Shown one piece after another: positions 40,101-48,900 of a DNA stretch of 64,000 bases (position 1 is its first letter; every line of letters starts with the position of its first letter). The notes under the pieces were generated by a model, which had not been told where the DNA came from, did not search any database, and saw only the letters and a program-made list of their open reading frames with translations. This DNA comes from Pseudomonas hamedanensis (GTDB taxonomy: Bacteria > Pseudomonadota > Gammaproteobacteria > Pseudomonadales > Pseudomonadaceae). The stretch lies in NCBI RefSeq assembly GCF_014268595.2, contig NZ_CP077091.1:270501-334500 (forward strand), written 5' to 3'. The translations under genes were made by a program, and so were the position numbers.

Positions 40101-41976
40101 ACTTACGCGTTCCACCGGCATATGTTCTGCATTCGCTGATAAAGTAGCCGGAATTCCCATCCATCATCAATTCCAGCATGGCTTTAAAGAGGCGTTTTCC
40201 TTCCAATGAAGCGGTTTCGCCTTTTTTTGTGGCTGGCAACGAGAAGGTATCCCCGCCTGAGCCATCGATAATCAGGTTTTTCCCCCCTATATTGTCAGTG
40301 AAACTGTGTCTCGCATTCTGCAGGTCAAGCCAGTCAGTTCCAGGTGTAATTGTTGAACCCTTCAGCAGTGTGTAACGCTTGTCATGGAAGATGGTGTCGT
40401 TGGTCACCAGTTTTAATTTGAAGAGCTCAAGCCCTGGATTGTTTCTGTCGTATATAGAAATATCGAGAGTTCGATCCTCGGTAAATTCTGTTTCAAGCTT
40501 TACCGTTAACTTAACGCTGGAGGTGCTTTTATCATAAATCAGCCCATCGTCTTTATTGCTTCGCTTGATCCGGTTTTGCCACTCGCTGAAATTCCAAACC
40601 TCTGGCTCATCGACAGGAGTTTTGTGCTCGACATCGCCGAACTGAAACTCACTGTTAGGAAGCCAGAATTGAAGTCGCCGAGCATTTTTGGTGTCACTGG
40701 CAAAAATGTGACCAATTTGCAGCACATGCGGCCTGGTATTTTCTTGATCCAAGGGCGCAAGTGCCTTAGCGCCAGGAGAGGGTGACGGTGTTACAAAACC
40801 TAGCGGCGGGTATAGCGCAGCGATATGGAAGTTTTTATCGATCCGTACGGTTCTTAGAAAATCGTATTGATCGCCACCACCGGTTGGGTCATTTTCACCT
40901 GCCATGTAGCCACTATAGAGTGCCAACAACATCGATTCTGGCGTAGTCGAGTGGTCATACACTGCAATGGTCTGAGTGTCCTTTTCAATTTCCTCCAATG
41001 TTTTTTTGACCAATTCAGGTGTCTGGCAATAACGTTCAATGTGAACCCGTGGCGTGCTCCAGCTGTCATCGTATTTCTTGTAGCTGGCGTACAACCGGAA
41101 CCGTGGATTCACTTTGACGGACGGGTCGGCGGGCATTTCGTCTGCCGTTGCATCCGCGTCCTGCAGTTCAACCTCGGCCCAGATTACAAACAGGCGATTG
41201 TTGAACCAGCACGGCCGGACCGTGTGTTCCAGCGCTTTCTCCGAAATCGGCACATTGGCTTTTTGCCAATCCGTCCACGCATTGGGCAGGGGTTTATCGT
41301 ATTTATATGGAATGCCGGCAATTTTCCGCGTTGGCGTCTTTACCGGGCGCTGGCTCATGTCCAGCGAGCGCCAGTACCAGGCGTTTTCCGCTGGCGACTT
41401 TGCGATGAAGTAATAGGTACTGTTAGCGAAGTCCTCGCCATCGATGTAGCCGTTGCAAATCTTCAGGTTGGCCACTTCCTCGAAGCGCGCAAGGTAAGCC
41501 AACACCGCCGCCTGCACCGTTTCAGGTTGAATCTGGGCCTGATTGAGGTCGCTTTCCAACTGCTTGAAACTGTCGGTCTTGTTCAGCCGCAGGGTCGGGT
41601 CCAGATAGATGTCCGGGAAATAGTGCAACTGCTGGATGGCGGCCCAGACCGGGTATCGGTTCAGGCCGTTCTGCCAGGTTTTTATCTGCTGGGGCGTCAG
41701 GCTGTCATCGCTGTAACCGGGTTCCATATTCAGCATCATGCCGTTGACCAGTTGCTGCAGACTGGCAATGGCACAAGCCACCGGGCTGGTCGGTACATTC
41801 TGGCTGACCAGCACATCCAGCAACCAATACTCATAGAGGTCGTTGGGTGTCTTGATTTGCGTGGCCAGTCCTTGCTCGATCAGGTGGGGATCATTGGGCA
41901 CGGCTTCGTGCAGATAGAGCGCGAGCATCGCGCTGCGATAGCGCTCGTTCAACGCGGCGGCGAAGGTAGTCGTCAT
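37129..41976 (-). CDS. tcaB: Tc toxin subunit A, C-terminal half (TcaB-like)
   Basis: A 1615-residue protein matching the C-terminal part of single-chain TcA toxins. The N-terminal third has the ABC-toxin segment YEYWLLDVLVSQNVPTSPVA and NGYIDGEDFANSTYYFIAKS. The middle (about 305-715) is a beta-rich region with lower GC, likely shell or receptor-binding domains. Residues about 1180-1480 are long helices with heptad character (RYDRRAQEWTQVRDQAKLEN) that form the pore tube. The last about 130 residues end in the TcB-binding domain (IRRIKTISVTLPVSIPPYID, FPNLEAQAALLKSLTDIIVH). No signal peptide is seen, as usual for Tc proteins. It lies 9 bp downstream of tcaA. Confidence 0.93.
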   Translation of the reverse strand: MTTTFAAALNERYRSAMLALYLHEAVPNDPHLIEQGLATQIKTPNDLYEYWLLDVLVSQNVPTSPVACAIASLQQLVNGMMLNMEPGYSDDSLTPQQIKTWQNGLNRYPVWAAIQQLHYFPDIYLDPTLRLNKTDSFKQLESDLNQAQIQPETVQAAVLAYLARFEEVANLKICNGYIDGEDFANSTYYFIAKSPAENAWYWRSLDMSQRPVKTPTRKIAGIPYKYDKPLPNAWTDWQKANVPISEKALEHTVRPCWFNNRLFVIWAEVELQDADATADEMPADPSVKVNPRFRLYASYKKYDDSWSTPRVHIERYCQTPELVKKTLEEIEKDTQTIAVYDHSTTPESMLLALYSGYMAGENDPTGGGDQYDFLRTVRIDKNFHIAALYPPLGFVTPSPSPGAKALAPLDQENTRPHVLQIGHIFASDTKNARRLQFWLPNSEFQFGDVEHKTPVDEPEVWNFSEWQNRIKRSNKDDGLIYDKSTSSVKLTVKLETEFTEDRTLDISIYDRNNPGLELFKLKLVTNDTIFHDKRYTLLKGSTITPGTDWLDLQNARHSFTDNIGGKNLIIDGSGGDTFSLPATKKGETASLEGKRLFKAMLELMMDGNSGYFISECRTYAGGTRKLLLHRTLNVKQEGPYRYTMFVAHPLDVVSDTPPTTFADMRTLSESSLVNRLARDAELTYTFSIDQVTYRPDGWPVDWPKETMALTIPLIYGVLIYESHFLGWSLKGGALKTLSLGWNELSEEVQIAPSIGSVADPTQGDSPSLGRAQFLDFTKSRIEQSDGATSDESLRAPIRMNTVFARQLINRAEDGMETLMSWETQQMKEPPLSRWLGAQRMDFSGAYSTQFCELFLHTPWLVAHRLNEEQQYDEARRWLSFLFDPSRQSGDAGHPGYWQSVPLEESVWPTPPDPSQAVLYPDDPFQIALSFLVHFRKALYRLYIDIELNQADQAFRELTHDGLAEAKLRYVRVLDLLGQRPDVQQVDHWRPVRLDELSTAKNEQLREFELQLNSAHQQWRAQPPLRIGKAPAAEAAPLLCLRPYNEDSSLAGVDNPYLRRPFNRELIQSWERAESRLYNLRHNLDMAGNPLNLRLFATPLDPRALLAAWGQGLSGAALSRLLNPQIPHYRFTFMFALAQNAVDSVIQFGATLLSLIERKESAQYLELQQQQAWNLAKIAVEIQTQAISIDEKNKEALLASQAVIVQRLSYYEKLITKGLSADELIPGESLNQAGDFEAMAHTASGVGALARGIPNISGFSFGGMDWSGPFSALAEGLSVGAALSRKEMNIAELKSRYDRRAQEWTQVRDQAKLENEQVKAQLAVYEEQHKATQLQLRQARTALEQAQVTHDFLLGSNRFSRSQTYDWLNSKFSGFYSSAYTTAQSLCQAAEACWQYEMGDFSRTFIRPGAWNATYRGLGAGEELKMSLQQMHADYLKNNRRDLEIRKTVSLKSLKSLDPTVNKTWDEIKKDLIENGTCAFELTQKMFDDDYKDQNHYLRRIKTISVTLPVSIPPYIDIRAVLAQSYSKVEMATAPGNARENLRASQQIALSHGIDDNGMFQLNFQDERYLPFEYTGAVSRWSLTFPNLEAQAALLKSLTDIIVHVNYTARREGGAL

Positions 41977-41985
41977 GATCGTTCC

Positions 41986-44900
41986 TTAATCCGGGACAGA
42001 TATTGAGGAGGCCTCAGCGCTGGCGGTCATGACCGCGTCACCGACAGCTTTCCAGGCATCGAGCGGGCTTCGCACACTCAGGTCAGTGGCTTGCAGCAAC
42101 GCTTTGGCTGACAGCCCGCTGGCCAGGCAGGCGGCCTGGCAACGATGTACCCAGTCCACCTCGGCCATCGAGCAAGCGCGGTTCTGCGTGAGCGTCTCGG
42201 TCAGAATGGCAACTTCCGCCTCCGACCATTCCAGAAGCCTGGCAAGGGCCATGTTGGCCGTTTCGCTGACAGCCTTGCGCAAGGCTTTGTTTTTCAGTTT
42301 GGCTGCGGGCGGATTGGCCAGGCTGAAGTAGCTCAGCAGGCTGTCTTCCGATTGGCTCTGGTGGCGGAACCAATGACTGAAACGTTCGAACAGATACAGG
42401 TCGCTGAACGAGGGCTCGCTGTTGCTCACAGGGTAAAGGCCAAGCCACAGCGGATTTACCAGAAACAGGCGCAGCGCGCTGTTACTCAATCGCAGTTGCA
42501 CGGCAATCTCGGCATGGCGCGAAATGCGCTGGAAATACTCCTCCAGTGCGGAATCGGATTCTTGCGCGAGCGCTTCACGCAACAGGCTGTAGACCGACTC
42601 GTGGCCCCAGTGAATGACCGCAACGCAACGCTCTGGCGGTAGCTTGGCGGTTTCCTGAAACAAGCCTTCAATCAGTTGTGTTTGCCGGTCGTGCGCATCA
42701 AGGAAAAACTCGACGAGTTTTTCCTCGCAGATGGCTTTGGCCTCCGGGCTCAGGTTGATCAGGGCGAGCGCCTTTTCAATGTCTGTCTTGAGCCAGATGT
42801 CCGGCGCGTCAACCAGACTCAGTCGCTTATCAAGCCCAGGCAACAACCCGTCGTTATCGAGCAGTTGGTGGCTGACCAGTAATTCAAACCATGAAATATC
42901 AGCTTGTCTGGATTTGCCATCAGTCCTGAGTGGCAAACCCAGTGCGGCAAGCTGCTTTCGAGTTACTACGCAATTTATGACGTCATTGCGCAGCCGGACC
43001 AGGCGTTCGCGCAGGTTATCTGGCAGAGGGGCAAGCCCGGCCAGCCTGACTTGCGTGCGATCTTGCGGTTCTTCGGCTGTCAGCGCGGCGGTGGTCGCCA
43101 GACGCTGCTGCAATTGCGCTACGGTCTGTTGGCTGTCCTTGAGCCAGGCGAAGACAAAGTCGAGTTGCATCACCACGTCAAGAATGTCCGGCGCTGGCGA
43201 TGGCGCGGGTTCCGTCGCTGGCGTCGCGGAAGTTGTCTGCAGACTCAACCTGCCACTGGCCAACGCCCTTCTGTAGGCGGCGCCACCGAGCAATCCGGCC
43301 AGCGTCAGCAGATCGCCAGCCGGGCAACCAAACATCCGGGCGAGTCGGGCCTGGCGATAGAGTGAAGAAACGCTGGTCAGGTCGCGCTTGAGCGGACCCA
43401 CGTAGCTTGTGGTCTGCTTCGCAAGCAACAGCAATGAGTCTTCGGTCGGTTGCAAGCCAAGGCCGGCGCACAGCTGTAGCAGGGTTTTTTGTGTCGCGGC
43501 ATCAGTGGCGTCGAGGTTGATCAGCGTTTGATCAAGGATCAGAGGCGTGTCGAACAGCCGCGGGCTGTTGAACACCTGATCGAACAACGGCACGGCATTC
43601 TCGCCACTGGCATAGGGCGTGAGGTCGTGCAGCAGCGCGGCGAATTCCTCAGGCTTTATGCCGTAACGCTGGTTCAGATAACGATAGACACCGAGGGCGC
43701 GCAAAGTGTTTTCGCTGAGTTCCATCCCAAGGTTGGCGTCACCCTCGGCGCGGATGGCGCTGATGATCAGCGTGTCCAGTTGGGCAAAGGGGATGTCGGT
43801 CCAGCGTTGCAGGCGGATCATGCGTTGCAGGCGGTCGAGGCGATCCAGTGAGGTCTTGGTCAGGCGCCAAGGTTTGCTGTCTCCCAGCGTGTTTTGCTCC
43901 AGGCCCATGGCATTGTCGAACTGGTCGCGAATGATCGATTCGGGTGTGGGTGCCTGCTGACTGTCGTACAGGTCTGCCCCAGTACCGGTGCCATTGACGT
44001 AGCAGGCGCCATAGTGGTTTGGGTACGGGAATGGCAACACCTTGCCCGCACTGCCCGGGAGGGTCACACCGGTGTGCTGCGGATTAAGGCTCGGACAGTT
44101 CGGTGACAGGCGTACAGCGTAGGTGCGACGGCACAGGAGCATTTCGACCTGTTCGGCGTTCAGGCCGGTATGTGCCATGAAGTCGGTCAGCAGGGTCAGG
44201 TGCCACAGGGGCGAGGTTTGCGAGGCTTCGACACCATAGGATTGTTTGAAAAAGGCTTGTTCGGCGGCATTGAGGTTGTACTCATCATCGAGCGTGAGGG
44301 TAAAACTTTGCCTGGCCAGTTTTATCGGTGCAGCGATGGTGCCCGTTGCAGTGAGCAAATTGAATCTGGCGGTGTATCCCGGCGCATCGGGTTCGGCGAG
44401 TTCCGGGCTGGCTTTGAGGGAGGAAACCAAAATATTCGCTTGCGCGGCGTGCAGGCGATTCACCAACCAGCTAGAGGGGCTGTCCTGGGTGGTGGAGCTG
44501 ATATTCACCTTGGCGACCTGCGTTAGCGCCGCGTTGTGAAAGGTAATGTCTGCGATGTTGTGCGGGCCATTTGCGTCTGTAGGATCAAGGGCCGTTGGGT
44601 TGACGTTGGCGATATCCTGTTGATCCGGCGCAAGCAGATAACAGGTGTCCATCGCTGCGTGAGGACTCAAATGGGTGGTGCCGGCACTTTTCCAGCCCTT
44701 GTTCAGGTCATGGCGGGTCAGGTAAAAGTTGCTGAACACCGAGGGCTCGATCAACAAGCTTTGTTGCTGCGGGCTCAACCCACACAACAACCGTTGCGCT
44801 TGCAATACAGGCTCCTGTACTTCGCCATATTCATTTTTCGCGATCTGCTTGATCGGCAACAGCCGGCTGACCCGGTAGTTCAATTCGCCCAGCTGCGGTT

Positions 44901-45609
44901 TTGTACCGGTCAGGCCCAGTTGGCACTGATGGTGGTAGAAGTTGTAGGGCATTTCGAAGGGGTAGCGCCGATCGGCCAGTACCTGGTGAATTGGCTGTGA
45001 GTTCTTGCGTGAAATTCCATCCAGATATCGACGCAGATTGCGTTCCAGGACCTCGTTGACGATGTCCAGCATCGGTCTTGGCGTGTGGGTGCTTTCCTGG
45101 TCGATCAGTAGGTCTTTCAAGTCAGGGCGGCGGTCGTCCAGCAAGATGCGCTTGGCGTCTGTACTGGTCGCTTCCAGTTGCTTGATGAATTTGCGCAGTG
45201 CACTCAGATAGGCCACGGGTGAGTCGATGGCGGCCAGCGCGCCGACCTTGCAGAACTCGTCCCAGTTCTCCTTGAACAGATTGGCATATGTTGGCCCCAC
45301 CGGAACCAGCGCACGTACGCCGCTGCGCTGGGCCAGCTGCTGGAATGTCCCCGACGAAGTTGTGTGCTCACGGTACAGCCGCGCAATCAGCGCCGCGTAA
45401 GCCATGGCATTGTCATAGGCAAGTGTGGCGTCGTCATCGCTGTATTGGGCGAGTTGGCGCACAAACGCCGGTTCAGGCAGGCGGACGATGTCGAAGACCG
45501 ATGTGAAGCCCATTTTCTGCATAGCCGTGGCGAAGTCGATCCGCCCTTTTTTCAAGGGACTTTCAGTGTTGACGAGCGAATTGATCAGCGAGGTGTTGTC
45601 ATCGGCCAT
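41986..45609 (-). CDS. tcaA: Tc toxin subunit A, N-terminal half (TcaA-like, VRP1 domain)
   Basis: A 1207-residue protein corresponding to the N-terminal part of TcA. Its first about 300 residues match the Salmonella virulence plasmid 28.1-kDa (VRP1) type helical shell domain (RIDFATAMQKMGFTSVFDIV, SPVAYLSALRKFIKQLEATS, RRPDLKDLLIDQESTHTPRP). The remainder is mostly alpha-helical with a beta-rich insertion near residues 350-550. With tcaB it gives about 2820 residues in total, more than the roughly 2500 of single-chain TcdA, so the pair can supply a full TcA. It is the first gene of the four-gene toxin operon; AGGAG lies ten bases before the ATG. Confidence 0.9.
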   Translation of the reverse strand: MADDNTSLINSLVNTESPLKKGRIDFATAMQKMGFTSVFDIVRLPEPAFVRQLAQYSDDDATLAYDNAMAYAALIARLYREHTTSSGTFQQLAQRSGVRALVPVGPTYANLFKENWDEFCKVGALAAIDSPVAYLSALRKFIKQLEATSTDAKRILLDDRRPDLKDLLIDQESTHTPRPMLDIVNEVLERNLRRYLDGISRKNSQPIHQVLADRRYPFEMPYNFYHHQCQLGLTGTKPQLGELNYRVSRLLPIKQIAKNEYGEVQEPVLQAQRLLCGLSPQQQSLLIEPSVFSNFYLTRHDLNKGWKSAGTTHLSPHAAMDTCYLLAPDQQDIANVNPTALDPTDANGPHNIADITFHNAALTQVAKVNISSTTQDSPSSWLVNRLHAAQANILVSSLKASPELAEPDAPGYTARFNLLTATGTIAAPIKLARQSFTLTLDDEYNLNAAEQAFFKQSYGVEASQTSPLWHLTLLTDFMAHTGLNAEQVEMLLCRRTYAVRLSPNCPSLNPQHTGVTLPGSAGKVLPFPYPNHYGACYVNGTGTGADLYDSQQAPTPESIIRDQFDNAMGLEQNTLGDSKPWRLTKTSLDRLDRLQRMIRLQRWTDIPFAQLDTLIISAIRAEGDANLGMELSENTLRALGVYRYLNQRYGIKPEEFAALLHDLTPYASGENAVPLFDQVFNSPRLFDTPLILDQTLINLDATDAATQKTLLQLCAGLGLQPTEDSLLLLAKQTTSYVGPLKRDLTSVSSLYRQARLARMFGCPAGDLLTLAGLLGGAAYRRALASGRLSLQTTSATPATEPAPSPAPDILDVVMQLDFVFAWLKDSQQTVAQLQQRLATTAALTAEEPQDRTQVRLAGLAPLPDNLRERLVRLRNDVINCVVTRKQLAALGLPLRTDGKSRQADISWFELLVSHQLLDNDGLLPGLDKRLSLVDAPDIWLKTDIEKALALINLSPEAKAICEEKLVEFFLDAHDRQTQLIEGLFQETAKLPPERCVAVIHWGHESVYSLLREALAQESDSALEEYFQRISRHAEIAVQLRLSNSALRLFLVNPLWLGLYPVSNSEPSFSDLYLFERFSHWFRHQSQSEDSLLSYFSLANPPAAKLKNKALRKAVSETANMALARLLEWSEAEVAILTETLTQNRACSMAEVDWVHRCQAACLASGLSAKALLQATDLSVRSPLDAWKAVGDAVMTASAEASSISVPD

Positions 45610-45942
45610 GACGGTGAGGCTCCTACCAGAAGGGTGGCATTGATGGATGCAATGCCCGGCAGGATCACGCTAACTGTAAATGGGGGGGGCGTAACCTGTC
45701 ATAGTTGACAGGTTGCGACTTTTTTATATGCGTAATGGGCTTAAAAAACCTTTTTTTATTTCTTATCTGCGCAGCCTGCTGATTCCTCTGTTTAGACACT
45801 TGTGAGGTGAGGTTACCTATTAGCGCGATACACAAACATGTTGAGGCCGTTTGTCCGGACTGTCAGTTCTTACAGGTGGTATTTCCCGCGCCATCGGCGA
45901 AAGTTGTGCAGCACACAGAACTCAACGGTACAGGATCAAGCC
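45610..45942. promoter_or_regulatory. Divergent control region: Tc toxin operon / Ig-repeat protein
   Basis: A 333-bp region less GC-rich than its surroundings. A perfect 9-bp inverted repeat, AACCTGTCA (45693-45701) and TGACAGGTT (45706-45714) around TAGT, lies just downstream, in the toxin direction, of a TATAAA hexamer (minus strand, 45723-45728), so it looks like a repressor site. A G8 tract (45682-45689) falls in the presumed toxin leader. A run TTTTTTT in an AT-rich block (45718-45770) may hold promoter elements for both directions. AGGATCAAGCC precedes the ATG at 45943. Assignments are inferred from position. Confidence 0.55.
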
Positions 45943-48900
45943 ATGGCAAACGACGACGGACTAATTGAAGACGAAAGTGCAGGTGGCGGTAAACGTGATG
46001 ATCCGGAAGTCTTGTGGGTCGCCCCTGCCATCCTGAAGCCCATGCCAGGCAGGGTTTATCAGGGGTTCGACATTGATGCGCTTATCGTTATACCTGGGGC
46101 TTTGTCATGGAACATCGACATTCATATCGGCCCCACCAGGCTGAAGAGGTTTTCAGGATGGCCCCTAGGAGGTGTGGGAATCTTCCTCACTGTCCCCGCC
46201 GGTTTGATTCCCCCCGGCGCGGGGTTCTATTTCAAAATTGAATATAAAATGCCCATTGGCTGGAGTGCGTGGGCCTGGTCAGGGGACATGGAGATGGCCG
46301 CGTTGCCCAAGCCGGCGATCACTGGCGTGACTGTGTCTGCTGACAGGAGGCCCACCATTAGAGGAACAGGCGGGGTCGAGGGGGCGGTGCTTGAAATCTG
46401 GTACTCGGGCGGCGGCGGCGGGGTTCAGTTATCGCAGACCCTTGATTCGAATGGCGCTTGGTCGATTACCGCGTCTTCGCCGTGGCCAATCAAGGAACAC
46501 ATCATCACTGCAAAACAGAACAAATATGGTGACTCAGGCTGGGCGGACGCTTATACGTTCACTGTAAGGCCGCCGACGCCGGTGATTGGCGGGGTCACTG
46601 TTTCGGTAGATTTGAAACCGACCATAAGCGGAACAGGCGGGATCAAGGGGGCGGTGCTTGAGATCTTTAACTCGGGCGCCATCGGCGGCGTTCAGTTATC
46701 CAAGACCCTTGCTTCTGATGGCGCTTGGTCGATCGCTGCATCTTCGCCATGGCCAGTCAAGAAACACAGCATCAGCGCAAGACAGACCCTGGGTTCTCAC
46801 TCAGGCTGGGCAAAGGAATATGAATTCACTGTAAGCCCGCCGGCGAAGCCGGTGATTGGCGGGGTCACTGTTTCGGTAGACTTGAAACCGACCATAAGCG
46901 GAACAGGCGGGATCAGTGGTGCCCTGCTCCAAATCTTTAATACGGGCGGCAGCGGCGGTGTTCAGTTATCCAAGACCCTTGCTACGAATGGCGCTTGGTC
47001 GATTACCGCGTCTGCGCCGTGGCCAGTCAAGAAACACAGCATTACTGCAAAACAGAACCTGGGTTCTGACTCAGGCTGGGCGGACGACTATGAGTTCACT
47101 GTAAGGCCGGCGACGCCAACAATTACCGAACCGCCGCCCAAAACCAGTCATCTGGGCAATGTACTGGTGAAAGGAGCCTGCATGACGGGGGCGACGGTTG
47201 TGGTGCAAGACTCTAACGGTAACCCCATTGGAGGCACTCTGAGCTACAGCGCAACCACATGGTCTTTTGCTTATACCTGGCCGCCGGGAGCAAAACACAT
47301 CAAGGCAATGCAGACGGTAAACGGCCAGACTTCCGCTGCGACTGACTTGCTTGAGTTCTACATCAACCCCCCACTGCCAACAATTACCGAACCGCTGCCC
47401 AAAACCAGTCATCTGGGCAATGTGCTGGTGAAAGGAGCCTGCATGACGGGGGCGACGGTTGTGGTGCAAGACTCTAACGGTAACCCCATTGGAGGCACTC
47501 TGAGCTACAGCGCAACCACATGGTCTTTTGCTTATACCTGGCCGCCGGGAGCAAAACACATCAAGGCAATGCAGACGGTAAACGGCCAGACTTCCGCTGC
47601 GACTGACTTGCTTGAGTTCTACATCAACCCCCCACTGCCAACAATTACCGAACCGCTGCCCAAAACCAGTCATCTGGGCAATGTGCTGGTGAAAGGAGCC
47701 TGCATGACGGGGGCGACGGTTGTGGTGCAAGACTCTAACGGTAACCCCATTGGAGGCACTCTGAGCTACAGCGCAACCACATGGTCTTTTGCTTATACCT
47801 GGCCGCCGGGAGCAAAACACATCAAGGCAATGCAGACGGTAAACGGCCAGACTTCCGCTGCGACTGACTTGCTTGAGTTCTACATCAACCCCCCACTGCC
47901 AACAATTACCGAACCGCTGCCCAAAACCAGTCATCTGGGCAATGTGCTGGTGAAAGGAGCCTGCATGACGGGGGCGACGGTTGTGGTGCAAGACTCTAAC
48001 GGTAACCCCATTGGAGGCACTCTGAGCTACAGCGCAACCACATGGTCTTTTGCTTATACCTGGCCGCCGGGAGCAAAACACATCAAGGCAATGCAGACGG
48101 TAAACGGGCAGACTTCCGCTGCGACTGATTTGCTTGAGTTCTACATTACGCCTCCACTGCCAACAATTACCGAACCGCTGCCCAAAACCAGTCATCTGGG
48201 CAATGTGCTGGTGAAAGGAGCCTGCATGACGGGGGCGACGGTTGTGGTGCAAGACTCTAACGGTAACCCCATTGCAGGTACTCTGAGCTACAGCGCAACC
48301 ACATGGTCTTTTGCTTATACCTGGCCGCCGGGAGCAAAACACATCAAGGCGGTGCAGACGGTAGACGGGCAGACGTCCGCTGCAACTGACTTGCTTGAGT
48401 TCTACGTCAAGCCATCTAAACCCGCGATTCAACCGCTGCCCAATCCGGCGGCAGCGGACGAGGCGTTGACCATTACCGATGTTTTTTCAACCGGTGCCGT
48501 AACCCTGCATGTATCCAACGAGGCAGGCGCGGTGGAGGGCGAATTCAGCGGTAGCGGAGCGACCCGTACCTTCACACCGACGGCAGAATGGGCGCCCGGA
48601 AGCAACACAGTCAAAGTAGTACAGACGGTCAATGCAATCGACTCCGACCCAAGTATTGAATGCACATTCTTCGTCGAGGTAGGGGAGCGACCTGACGCGC
48701 CTCGGTTCGAACAACCGATGGCAGGTGGCAGTACCCCGACACGGCCCATCATCAGGATCGCCGGCCTGCCCAATGCAACGGTAACCGTGCGGCTTGAAGC
48801 AGGCGAGACATTGCATTCGGACACCGCGGACGCTGAGGGCGTTCTGGAGTTTAAAGTTGATAAGCCCTTGCATCCCGGGACGAACGCACTTCAGGTAAAA

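Noticed and set aside
45693..45725. Palindrome plus T-run as a plus-strand terminator
   Set aside because: No plus-strand gene ends upstream of it, and the T-run starts five bases after the stem; an operator or leader element is more likely.
47121..48425. Possible CRISPR or satellite array
   Set aside because: Units are 261 bp, contiguous, in frame and encode Ig-like domains; there are no spacers.
47071..48432. 453-codon minus-strand open frame made of repeated units
   Set aside because: Antisense of the 261-bp repeats of the Ig-like gene; repetition reflects the DNA repeat, not a second repeat protein.
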